Source: Methanobacterium bryantii
GTDB lineage: Archaea; Methanobacteriota; Methanobacteria; Methanobacteriales; Methanobacteriaceae
NCBI RefSeq assembly: GCF_002287175.1
Contig: NZ_LMVM01000004.1
Location: forward strand, 1-64,000
Direction of reading: 5' to 3'
Length of the DNA: 64,000 bases
In this document: piece after piece, positions 18,312 to 26,214 of the stretch
Layout: every line of letters starts with the position of its first letter
Position numbering within the stretch: position 1 is the stretch's first letter
Translations under genes and position numbers: made by a program
Notes under the pieces: generated by a model
What the model saw: the letters and a program-made list of their open reading frames with translations, nothing else
Databases searched by the model: none
What the model was told of the DNA's origin: nothing

Positions 18312-18608
18312 TTGTCTTGCAGAGTAGATGAAAGAAGAATTTTAGCTGCACTAAATCAGCTTGAAAGAAAAACAGGAAAACCAATGCGAAAAAATTTTCT
18401 AAATAAAGTCTATCTAAACAGAAAAAAGGATGCAAAACTAACACTGCTAAGTTTTGTGACAAATAAAAGTGAAAGCAAGATTGCAGGGGAATTAATAAGC
18501 CAACATATAAAAAATTTTGAAAATGAGAATGGAAGATTAGAAATATTAGCAAAAGAGCTTTTAAAGGTGAGTAAATGTATAAAAGATGTAGGTATTCCTG
18601 TGGAATAG
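18312..18608 (+). CDS. Hypothetical basic protein, 98 aa
   Basis: TTG start with AGAGGTG a few bases upstream. The 98-residue product is basic and helical (MSCRVDERRILAALNQLERK ...), with no membrane segment or known motif. It overlaps by 34 bases the start of a Cys-rich microprotein in another frame, suggesting a coupled pair. It is divergent from the AAA+ ATPase gene and may share its regulatory region. No family recognised. Confidence 0.5.
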   Translation: MSCRVDERRILAALNQLERKTGKPMRKNFLNKVYLNRKKDAKLTLLSFVTNKSESKIAGELISQHIKNFENENGRLEILAKELLKVSKCIKDVGIPVE

Positions 18609-18712
18609 GAACTTGCATAGAATGTAAAATTTGCTATCCCCAAAATGATGAGAGTATAAAGAATTACATTAAAAAAATTTTTAGAATGATTAAAACAATG
18701 TTCTTTAATTAG
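18575..18712 (+). CDS. Cys-rich microprotein, 45 aa, putative zinc binder
   Basis: ATG at 18575 preceded by AAAGGTGAG, giving 45 residues. Five cysteines lie in the first 20 residues: C5-x3-C9-x4-C14-x2-C17-x2-C20 (RCRYSCGIGTCIECKIC), a zinc-ribbon or iron-sulfur-like spacing. The rest is basic and hydrophobic (about 31-45). Because the frame runs inside the 3' end of the preceding gene and then beyond it with a good binding site, I think it is real. Function unknown. Confidence 0.45.
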   Translation: MYKRCRYSCGIGTCIECKICYPQNDESIKNYIKKIFRMIKTMFFN

Positions 18713-19112
18713 AGGAAGAAATTATGAAAAATATTAACTGGTAGAACTGTTATTCAAAAAAGCCAATTTTACATTATATCATATAGCCCATCTTACCGAA
18801 AAAACATTAAATTACAATTAAACAATGATGAAAAATGTGTGTGAGTATGGAAAAAAAGCATATTACATTCTATTTTATTTGGAAAATCATTCAAACTCAA
18901 TTATCTTTAAAATTCTGTTTATTAAATAAAAAGCTGTATTTACTACTATTTTCAACTAATAATCCTTTAAAACCATTATTTTTCTATTTATTTACTTCTA
19001 TCCGGTTTAATTTTGTATATATGATGTATAAAAACTATCTAATAAGTAATACTAAAATAAATAAAATTAATTTAGTAATAATAATTCATTAAGTTTGTAT
19101 AATAAAATATGC
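18713..19112. other. AT-rich intergenic stretch
   Basis: Only a weak open frame (about 18850-19092) rich in Phe, Tyr and Asn is present. It has no ribosome binding site and reads like AT-rich noise. No other feature is seen. Confidence 0.4.
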
Positions 19113-19174
19113 ACAAAATGTTTAACATTTTAGCTAACTTCAGGATAAATCCAACAAAATGTTTAACATTTTAG
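19113..19174. promoter_or_regulatory. Two direct 21-bp repeats, each a palindrome (operator pair)
   Basis: A 21-bp sequence occurs identically at 19113-19133 and 19154-19174. Each copy contains AAAATGTTTAACATTTT, a perfect 8-bp inverted repeat around one T. The copies start 41 bases apart, close to four DNA turns, so two dimers would bind on the same face. They lie 68 bases before a 40-residue gene at 19242. Operator function is inferred. Confidence 0.6.
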
Positions 19175-19241
19175 TAAACTTCTAAATGAACCATGAAAAA
19201 GGAAATATTATAACTTCAAATTAAAAATAGAAGGAATTAAA

Positions 19242-19364
19242 ATGTCTAAATATGTTAATAAGCTTTTAAAATTTTATAATGAGCAAAAAGATATTAAACC
19301 ACCTAAACCGTATATTAAATCATTGAAAAAACTTTTAGAATTTTATGGAGTTAAACCAGATTAA
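19242..19364 (+). CDS. Hypothetical microprotein, 40 aa, with internal repeat
   Basis: ATG at 19242 with AAGGAA upstream, 40 residues, ending GVKPD. The peptide has two similar parts: VNKLLKFYNEQKDIKPP and LKKLLEFYGVKPD, both with LLxFY and a Lys/Pro end. It is basic and soluble. The twin palindromic operators directly upstream suggest tight regulation. No family recognised. Confidence 0.45.
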   Translation: MSKYVNKLLKFYNEQKDIKPPKPYIKSLKKLLEFYGVKPD

Positions 19365-19458
19365 GTTGACAATAGAAAAATGATATAAAAATATTAGTTA
19401 TGAATTTTTGATATATTTGTTATAGAGCATTTAAGTTTACTTTTTTCTTATAATTTCT

Positions 19459-19518
19459 TCAATTTGTGGTATGTATCTTGTTCACTTTCAAAAATGATGT
19501 TATCAATATCTTGTTCAT
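19459..19518 (-). pseudogene. Decayed fourth copy of the QKTGLP-signal protein family (leader plus 19 codons)
   Basis: ATG at 19518 has a perfect GGAGG at 19530-19526 and the same leader string near it (TTTTTGGTGCAGAGCGGGG on the plus strand, 19534-19552) as the intact paralogs at 20583, 21636 and 22913. The reading frame starts MNKILITSF but stops after 19 codons. The upstream promoter-like block is also present (19722-19766). No C-terminal sorting signal is seen downstream, so the coding part has been lost. Confidence 0.5.
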
Positions 19519-19685
19519 ATGGTAACCTCCTATTTTTTGGTGCAGAGCGGGGTTATGACACCCTTAACAACGCAATTGCTCTACTAATGATTAATGATAT
19601 GTTTAAAGCAGTTTTTTGTCTTGTTTTGAATTTTTAATGTAAACTGATTGCAGATTATTTTCCGTGATGATTATATTTGGTAAGT

Positions 19686-19726
19686 TGTGTTATTACTTGC
19701 TTATTTGTGTGTTATTACTTGCTTAT
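19686..19726. repeat. Tandem repeat, two 19-bp copies with 22-bp period
   Basis: TGTGTTATTACTTGCTTAT occurs at 19686-19704 and 19708-19726. The second copy runs into the conserved promoter-like block of the paralog family. The matching place in the next locus has a diverged single copy (GTTATTACTATTGTAGCTTAT near 20874-20894). Confidence 0.6.
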
Positions 19727-19766
19727 TATATCAGTAATATAATAAAAACTTTACGATTAGTATTAA
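19722..19766 (-). promoter_or_regulatory. Conserved upstream block A (decayed copy)
   Basis: Shares with the block at 20889-20934 the plus-strand strings AATATAATAAAAACTTTAC and GTATTAAA at the same spacing. It lies about 200 bases upstream of the ATG of the truncated copy. On the minus strand the block reads as a TATA-like tract (GTAAAGTTTTTATTATATT), so it is probably the promoter. Confidence 0.5.
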
Positions 19767-20076
19767 ATACAAAAATAATATTAATATAATATTTTAATTA
19801 GTTATTAATTAACTACTAATTTAAGTAATATTGATAGAATCTATTTTATAATTCTCTTTGATATAATTAAATTTAAAAAAAATTAATGTACAAAATGAAG
19901 TAGGAATAGGACTTAGTAATGAAATCTAATAGTTTTTTTAATAGATATAAAAAAATAATTTATATATAATTCATTATATTAATCCAGTTATTAAATAATT
20001 AAATATCATCCTAAAAAAGAGCATTTAAATAATTTCAATTTTTGTTTTAAAATAATAAAAGGTATGATTAAGGAAG

Positions 20077-20583
20077 TTAGTTCCTTAATCTACCATACAA
20101 TAAACCACTACCTATCATCAATGTTGATAAAACAGCAGGTAATATAGGTAAACCAGTTTTTTGCATAGGTACTGTTTGTCCAGCAGATTTGTTTGCAGCG
20201 TTGTTTGCAGCGTTGTTACCACCACTGTTACCTCCACTGGATCCACAGCCATTTCCACAGTAGCCGCTGTAGTATAAGTAGTACATGATTTTCTTTTGGA
20301 TGATTATGATGGTTGTTTCATCGTCTTTTCCATCTTCTTTTCCATCATCGCCATCGTTTGCATCCTGGCCATCATCTATTTCAGACTGGTCATCACCATC
20401 TTGTTGATCATCATTTTCATCAGATTGACCATCATCGCCATTATCTACAGCATCTTGACCTTGATCAGTATCCTGTACAGTTGTGTCGCCTGTACCTGAA
20501 TCTGTATCTGCTGCAGCACCAAATCCCATTCCAGCACCTATAACCATTACAAATGCTAGAAGTAATACTAATGCTTTTTTCAT
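20077..20583 (-). CDS. Secreted acidic protein with QKTGLP C-terminal sorting-type signal (copy 1)
   Basis: Protein of 168 residues: signal peptide (1-24, KKALVLLLAFVMVIGAGMGFGAA), a long Asp/Gln/Gly-rich acidic tract (about 25-90), a Tyr/Gly/Cys segment (YYSGYCGNGCGSSGG), and a C-terminus with QKTGLP, a hydrophobic helix and the basic end GRLRN. This tripartite end is the layout of a sortase or archaeosortase signal; the exact enzyme class is not known to me. GGAGG stands eight bases before the ATG. One of three intact paralogs in a row, with a shared leader and promoter block. Likely attached to the cell surface. Confidence 0.65.
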   Translation of the reverse strand: MKKALVLLLAFVMVIGAGMGFGAAADTDSGTGDTTVQDTDQGQDAVDNGDDGQSDENDDQQDGDDQSEIDDGQDANDGDDGKEDGKDDETTIIIIQKKIMYYLYYSGYCGNGCGSSGGNSGGNNAANNAANKSAGQTVPMQKTGLPILPAVLSTLMIGSGLLYGRLRN

Positions 20584-20888
20584 ATTCTTTTCCTCCAGTA
20601 TTTTAGGCGTAGGGCAGGGTTAGTAAAACTCCATCTATATTTAAGATACCCTACTTAACGATTTATTTGCTTTGAGTCCCTAATTATCTGATTCAATATC
20701 AAAAATGGGACATTAAATGCCATTATTTTTTAGTTTTTGTTTATAAGGATCTTCTAGTTAAGGGAGAGATCAATGGATGCGTAAAACTAATTGTGGAAAT
20801 TATTGATTTTTTAGATTTGATGGATTGTAACATATCTTCCCCTTTGATAGCTGTATTTCTTGCAAGTATCATGTTATTACTATTGTAG

Positions 20889-20934
20889 CTTATTATATTA
20901 TTAATATAATAAAAACTTTACTATTTGTATTAAA
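20889..20934 (-). promoter_or_regulatory. Conserved upstream block B
   Basis: Plus-strand sequence contains TTATTATATTATTAATATAA, then AAACTTTACTATTTGTATTAAA-like sequence. It is strongly similar to block A and clearly related to blocks C and D. It lies about 305 bases before the ATG of copy 1, implying an unusually long leader if it is the promoter. Confidence 0.5.
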
Positions 20935-21369
20935 AGGAAAAATAATATTAATATACCCAGCAGATTAACCAATAAAAAAATAGTAATTTAACTAATATTA
21001 AGAAAGCATTTTTTGCAACCCTCTTTAGTACTAACAAATTTAAAAAAATAAAGTTTAAAAAATAGAGTGCAATTAGAAACTTCTAAATAAATTTGATTTA
21101 TTTTGCAGTAATTATAATGAAATGAACTTTATTTTGTATATTGAAACGTATAAATCAATAATGACCAATATTTCATGAAAATAAACGATTTAAAAGCTAA
21201 ATCTATTTAATGTTTTGGATAATTAAGACTACTGGGGGAATGTGAAAATAAAAAAGGAGCTTAAATTGTAATTGTACTGTATTTAAATCAGATGAATTGA
21301 TAAAAAAAGTTTTTAGTATATATTAACAAATTTAAACCTATAAAATTAAAAAAATAAAAAAAATAAGAA

Positions 21370-21636
21370 TTATTTCCTTATTTTTACATATAATGAGCCA
21401 CTAAGTACAAGTAATATGGATAAAAGTGCAGGTACAACTGGTAAACCAGTTTTCTGTAGTGGCAATGTTTTTCCAGGATCTTTCTGATGATTTGTGTTGG
21501 GATCTAAGTTTAGGTTATATGAATCAATAGTTATATTTCCGACATCGTTTGAATCTTGTGCTGCAGCTGCACTAACTCCGAGACTAACATTTATCGTAAC
21601 GATAAAAGCTAGAAATAAAACCAATGTTTTATTCAT
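21370..21636 (-). CDS. Secreted small protein with QKTGLP C-terminal sorting-type signal (copy 2)
   Basis: Protein of 88 residues: signal peptide (NKTLVLFLAFIVTINVSLGVSAAAA), a middle of only about 30 residues, then LPLQKTGLP, a hydrophobic helix and the basic end KIRK. It is essentially a signal peptide plus sorting signal with almost no cargo, which makes it a minimal member of the family. GGGAGG lies about eight bases before the ATG. It shares the leader string (TTTTTTGTGCAGGGC, plus strand) with the other copies. Confidence 0.65.
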   Translation of the reverse strand: MNKTLVLFLAFIVTINVSLGVSAAAAQDSNDVGNITIDSYNLNLDPNTNHQKDPGKTLPLQKTGLPVVPALLSILLVLSGSLYVKIRK

Positions 21637-21891
21637 GAGGTTCCCTCCCTTAATTTTTTGTGCAGGGCATCATCTTGAAATGATTAAAAGCCCTCAGGCT
21701 GGATAACATGTTGGAACTAATTTATTAAAAAGGAAATTTAACCGGCTTAAATTTTTATAAATGTATTTTATTGTATTAAATGAATTTTGGGAGAACTTAA
21801 GTTGTTAATACCTATAAATTGTGAAATATGGATTATTTATGCTTTCCTTTTTAACAGGATTATCCATGCCCATTATGTTAATACTATAATT

Positions 21892-21938
21892 GATTATTAT
21901 ATTAATAATACAATAAAAACTTTCTTATTTTTACTAAA
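21892..21938 (-). promoter_or_regulatory. Conserved upstream block C
   Basis: Contains TTATTATATTAATAATACAA, then AAAAACTTT and TTACTAAA, matching the other three blocks in order and spacing. It lies about 260 bases before the ATG of copy 2. Confidence 0.45.
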
Positions 21939-22202
21939 AAAAGGAATAAAAATAGTACAATAATTTAATTAATTTATTAAAGTATAATAATCCTTATAAT
22001 AAAAATAAAATTTTTATTATCTATTTTTTTAATAGTAAATAAATTAATAAACTGGTTTATGTCAAATAATAAAAAAATATAGATGAAATTTAGAATTAAC
22101 ATATCTAACAATTAAATATCTTTAAAAACCAATAAATTAAACTAAAAGATTTATTACTGTATGAAAATTTTATACTGAAAAATATAAAAATTAAGGAGTG
22201 GA

Positions 22203-22913
22203 TTATTTCCTTAATTTTCTATACAATAAACCGCTGCCTACAAGTAATGTGGATAAAAGTGCAGGTACAACTGGTAAACCTGTTTTCTGCATAGGTAATT
22301 CATTGGCAGATCTATTTTTATAATTATATTCCTGAATTTCACCGTATATCTGACTAGCTTTGCTACCTGAAGCAAGTTCAGTTCCTGCATTAGATGCAGT
22401 ATTCACGTTTACATTGTTTATATCATTATTAATGGCTATTTGATTATTTATGTAATTAGCATTGTAACATTCATCGTCATCATCACACCAATCGTCGTTG
22501 TCACAGTATTCATCATTACACCAATCGTCGTCGTCACAGCATTCATCTGTATCATGGCAGTTCCACAGCGTATCATAATCTTTATCGTAGCATTTATCGA
22601 ATCCTTTATCTTTTTTATTCCAGAACCCGTCGTACCAGTTATCTTTGTCATTTCCATGATAGTTGTTTCCATAATCTTGGTCAAAGTTGTTTCCATCATT
22701 TTTCCCTTGACCATTATCAGTGTCATCCCTATTTTGATTTATATTATCACCGTTTCCATCATTTTGAGAATTATCAATATTGCTTCCATCATTGGCGGCT
22801 GTGTTAATTGTATTTCCAGGATCATTTGTATTTGAATTTAAAGTTGCGCCGAATCCAATGCTGGTACCTGCTACCACAGCTATGGTTAGAAATAAAACCA
22901 AAACTTTTTTCAT
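22203..22913 (-). CDS. Secreted Asp/Asn/Cys-rich protein with QKTGLP C-terminal sorting-type signal (copy 3)
   Basis: Protein of 236 residues: signal peptide (KKVLVLFLTIAVVAGTSIGFGA), a Gly/Asn/Asp-rich region (25-90), then an Asp/Cys/Trp-rich segment (about 95-150) with repeated C-(D/N)-D-D-(D/E)-W-C spacings such as ECCDDDDWCNDEYCDNDDWC. The C-terminus is LPMQKTGLP, a hydrophobic helix and the basic end RKLRK. The acidic Cys repeats could bind a metal or form disulfides outside the cell. G-rich binding site GGGGG before the ATG. Largest of the three paralogs; the N- and C-terminal signals are conserved while the cargo differs completely. Confidence 0.65.
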   Translation of the reverse strand: MKKVLVLFLTIAVVAGTSIGFGATLNSNTNDPGNTINTAANDGSNIDNSQNDGNGDNINQNRDDTDNGQGKNDGNNFDQDYGNNYHGNDKDNWYDGFWNKKDKGFDKCYDKDYDTLWNCHDTDECCDDDDWCNDEYCDNDDWCDDDDECYNANYINNQIAINNDINNVNVNTASNAGTELASGSKASQIYGEIQEYNYKNRSANELPMQKTGLPVVPALLSTLLVGSGLLYRKLRK

Positions 22914-23188
22914 TCAGTTTCCCCCTGTTATTTTTCAGCACAGAATTAACCATTAAATTCTCCAAATCAATTCGTTACTCCTATTAAATTGTTTATTTAG
23001 TTAAAATAGGAGTTAAAAATATCTAATTTTTATTATGCACGTAGTGGGACATTTTGTATGATATAAAAGTCCATAGAAAATTAGATGTGGTTATGAAAAA
23101 AAATCTCAATTTTTGGTGCATAACATATTTCCAAGATTTTCTTTTTGGTAGTGGTATTCATTGTATCCTTCAATGTAATACTTTAATT

Positions 23189-23234
23189 AATTATTATATT
23201 ACATATGTAATAAAAAATTTACTATTAGTAATAA
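23189..23234 (-). promoter_or_regulatory. Conserved upstream block D
   Basis: Contains TTATTATATTACATATGTAA, then TAAAAAATTTACTATTAG, the most diverged of the four blocks. It lies about 275 bases before the ATG of copy 3. Confidence 0.4.
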
Positions 23235-23790
23235 TATTTTAAATTATATAAATATACTAAACTAATCATTCAACAAAAAATTAGTAATTTGAACATTATT
23301 AAACAAAATTACATTAATATTTTCTTTCGAATTAAGTAAATTAAAAAAAACAAAATTATAAAATAAAATTTAGATAAAAAATATTAAATTAATTCAATTG
23401 TTTTTTTGTTATTTATAAGAAAATAGGATATATTTAATATAATTAAAAGATTGTCACGTAATTATCAGATATTTTTAGAATAAAAACCATTAAAATCTTT
23501 AAATATTATGATAAAAGTATTAAATAGGACAGTGGGTAAATAAAATAATTAAACATATTAAAATTTTTAATATCGAATATGTAAAATGGTTATGATAGTT
23601 GTTTAAATAGCTAATAAAATTCAGTAATAGCCCATATCTTCTGTGGGAAAAAGTAAATAAATATGAAAAATCTACTTCAAATATTGATTTATTATGGAAA
23701 TATTTTTGACAAGTATTTATAAGAAATTTGTGGATATGCTTTAAATTTTAACTCAAAAATAAACGTTTAATAAGTTGTGTTTACGGAACG
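23235..23790. other. AT-rich intergenic stretch before the hairpin array
   Basis: Very AT-rich, with no coding frame of protein-like composition and no recognisable structure. It separates the paralog family from the first hairpin array. Confidence 0.4.
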
Positions 23791-23797
23791 AAGCTGA

Positions 23798-24342
23798 AGA
23801 AAAATGCTACGCATTTTTCTCTAACTATGGTTTTCCTTCAACGTCAAAGATGCAAAGCATGCAAAAATCTACGATTTTTGCTGTGTCAAATCAGAGCTTA
23901 CTAATCTTTGATTCGTGCCCCAAAAATTCTTTGAATTTTTGAGGGATTTGACAACATTTTTGATGTTTGCGAAACTATGTTTCGCAACCGGAAAAAATTA
24001 GAAATTTTTTCCATGCCCCAAAAAATCATTGATTTTTAGAAAATACGCAGTATTTTCTAACCTTTGGAAATCTTTGATTTCCAATGTTTGCAAATTGAAA
24101 ATTTGCAACCGTAAAAAATCGGAGATTTTTTACATGCTCAAACGCTCCGCGTTTGACAGTCCCAAAAAATTCATAGAATTTTTTGAGGTTGAAGAAAATC
24201 TCCTTGAGATTTTCTGAACACTCGAAAATTTTTATATAAATTTTCGGTGTTTGTGAAGCAAGCTTCACAACCGTAAAAACCGAATGTTTTTACATGCCCC
24301 GAAATTCTATGAATTTCGAGGGCCCAAAAATCTAGATTTTTG
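23798..24342. repeat. Hairpin array 1: 18 consecutive small perfect inverted repeats
   Basis: Eighteen hairpins follow one another, with perfect stems of 7-11 bp and loops mostly of 3 bases (range 2-6). Examples: 23798-23820, 23861-23881, 23967-23987, 23990-24012, 24036-24060, 24088-24108, 24111-24133, 24251-24270, 24300-24318, 24325-24342. Stem sequences differ, but short linkers recur: TTTG before and CAACCG after one type, CATGCCCC after another, and CCC(C)...GAGG around a third. A two-hairpin unit is present three times here (23966-24015, 24087-24136, 24250-24296) and once in array 2. An outer stem TCAAAGAT (23844-23851) / ATCTTTGA (23903-23910) encloses another hairpin. Not a CRISPR: units are neither constant nor regularly spaced. 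Confidence 0.9.
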
Positions 24343-24433
24343 AGGATTTTGAGGGAATTTTCACATGTTATTTACTATAAAATAAATACTAATTTGAGGA
24401 ATATTTTTAATTTTTTAAATTGGGAAGTTGAGT

Positions 24434-25912
24434 ATGTGCGGAATAGCAGGAGTAATGGGAACAGATATATCAAAAAAACTATATGATATGCTTATCTCTT
24501 TAAAACATAGAGGTCCTGATGGAACCGGCGTTTTTGTAGATGGTGTTACATCTTATGGAAATTTAAATAATTTAGAAATTTCTGAAGGATCATTTGGACT
24601 TGGACATAATTTACTTTCTATAGTTGGGTGTGAACCTGATTCACAACCCATAGTCTATGATAATTATGTTTTAGTATGTAATGGGGAAATATACAATTTT
24701 AAAGAACTTAAAAACAAGTTTAATATAGATTTTAAAACAGATTCTGATTGTGAAATTATTATAAGTCTTATTAAAATCTTTTATGAGGGCTCACTTTACG
24801 ATGCAGTAATAAAAACCATTGAACAATTAGATGGAGATTATGCATTTGCGGTGTATGATGGTAGAAACTTTGCAGCAGCGCGAGACCCTGTTGGGGTAAA
24901 ACCCCTTTATTTTGGAGAAAATGATGAAAAAATTTTTGCATTTGCTTCTGAGAAGAAAGCACTCTGGAAAATAGGTATAACCGATGTAAAAACACTTCCA
25001 CCAGATTCAATGTTATATAATAAAGAACTGGTAAAAATAAACAATAAATTAAATGAAAATGTTAATATACAGAATTTAGGAAGCCAATCTAATTTATCTA
25101 AAGAGACACTAAGAAAGCAGTTAAAGGAGCTTTTGATAACATCTGTAAAAAAGAGAGTATCCGGACTTTCTGAAGTGGGTATACTTTTTTCAGGGGGCAT
25201 AGATAGCACAATAATTGCCAAAATAACAAATGATCTTGGAATTAAAACGCGCCTTTACAGTGTTGGCCATAAAGATTCTGCTGATCTTAAGTTTGCAAGG
25301 AAAACTGCTGAAGAAATGAATTTATCTCTTAAGACTAAGGTAATAGATGTAGAAGATGTCAGGGAATATGTGATACCTGTATTGGATGCAGTAGAAGAAT
25401 TCAATATTATGAAAATTGGAGTGGGAATGCCGGCATATATTGCAGCAGAAATGGCACATGAAGATAATTTAAAAGTCATCCTTTCAGGACAGGGAGCAGA
25501 TGAACTTTTTGGAGGATATAATCGTTATTTAAAGTTCTATGAGGAGAAAGGTGAAAGGGCACAGGAAGACTTGAAGAATGATATTTTAAACCTGTATCAT
25601 GTAAACTTACAGAGAGATGATGCTGTCACTATGGCAAATTCAATTGAACTCAGGGTGCCTTATCTTGATCCCGATATTATAAATATTGCTATGAACATAC
25701 CTATGAAATATAAAATAAATAGAGGCGATACCCTGAGAAAATGTATCCTCAGGGAAATAGGCGCTGAACTGGGAGTACCTGAAGAAATCGTAAAGAGGCC
25801 TAAAAAAGCAGCTCAATATGGATCAGGTATCCACAAAATACTCGTTAAGAAAGTTTTAAAGGAAGAATCATTTAGAGATATAGAAAAAAGATTCAATAAA
25901 TACAGTATTTAA
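24434..25912 (+). CDS. asnB: Asparagine synthetase, glutamine-hydrolysing
   Basis: Makes asparagine from aspartate, glutamine and ATP. The enzyme needs an N-terminal Cys exposed after Met removal, so the start must be ATG 24434 (MCGIAGVMG), not the TTG two codons earlier. The glutaminase domain (1-200) shows RGPDG, CNGEIYN and RDPVGVKPLY. The synthetase domain has the PP-loop SGGIDS (about 253-258) and GQGADELFGGY. 492 residues, shorter than the E. coli enzyme but complete. First gene of a run of metabolic genes, directly after hairpin array 1. Confidence 0.92.
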   Translation: MCGIAGVMGTDISKKLYDMLISLKHRGPDGTGVFVDGVTSYGNLNNLEISEGSFGLGHNLLSIVGCEPDSQPIVYDNYVLVCNGEIYNFKELKNKFNIDFKTDSDCEIIISLIKIFYEGSLYDAVIKTIEQLDGDYAFAVYDGRNFAAARDPVGVKPLYFGENDEKIFAFASEKKALWKIGITDVKTLPPDSMLYNKELVKINNKLNENVNIQNLGSQSNLSKETLRKQLKELLITSVKKRVSGLSEVGILFSGGIDSTIIAKITNDLGIKTRLYSVGHKDSADLKFARKTAEEMNLSLKTKVIDVEDVREYVIPVLDAVEEFNIMKIGVGMPAYIAAEMAHEDNLKVILSGQGADELFGGYNRYLKFYEEKGERAQEDLKNDILNLYHVNLQRDDAVTMANSIELRVPYLDPDIINIAMNIPMKYKINRGDTLRKCILREIGAELGVPEEIVKRPKKAAQYGSGIHKILVKKVLKEESFRDIEKRFNKYSI

Positions 25913-25964
25913 ATTAACAAATAAAGTTAAGTTTATATATTTAACTAATTTAGAGGGGAAAAAC

Positions 25965-26180
25965 ATGAAAATAGAAAAAGATGCTGAAAAAATATTAGAA
26001 AAATTTCGGGAAGCCCTTCAAGACATTCCTGAACTTGAAGAAACTCAATATATTGTTGATAATGTTAATCTAACGCGTCCAGATTGTGGAAAAGATAAAA
26101 ACCCTGAAAAAATTCTTAGAAATGCAGAACTGGATGAAAATGGAAATATTATTGCAGAAAAAGGAAAATGGGTAAAATAA
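25965..26180 (+). CDS. gatC: Small protein, probable archaeal GatC-like amidotransferase subunit
   Basis: Protein of 71 residues, starting MKIEKDAEKILEKFREALQD and holding LEETQYIVDN and LTRPD, with the C-terminal NGNIIAEKGKWVK. The form and the position after asnB match what I remember of the archaeal GatC of Methanobacteriales, the small stabilising subunit of the Asp-tRNA(Asn)/Glu-tRNA(Gln) amidotransferase. GatA and GatB are not in the window. GGGGA precedes the ATG. If not GatC it is simply a conserved small helical protein. Confidence 0.55.
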   Translation: MKIEKDAEKILEKFREALQDIPELEETQYIVDNVNLTRPDCGKDKNPEKILRNAELDENGNIIAEKGKWVK

Positions 26181-26214
26181 AAACCGTTTATCCTTTTTAA
26201 TGAGGTATGATGGA

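Noticed and set aside
18835..19092. Possible 85-residue gene
   Set aside because: No ribosome binding site, composition dominated by Phe, Leu, Asn and Tyr as expected from AT-rich noise.
23054..23242. Possible 62-residue gene
   Set aside because: It reads through the leader and conserved block D of the paralog family on the opposite strand and has no binding site.
24026..24268. Open frames on both strands through hairpin array 1
   Set aside because: They exist only because the inverted repeats lack stops; composition is palindromic, no binding site, and the hairpins explain the sequence. Similar frames at 42501-42701 and 51531-51794 are rejected for the same reason.
23798..24342. CRISPR array
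   Set aside because: No constant repeat, no regular spacer length, no cas genes in the window; the units are different hairpins.
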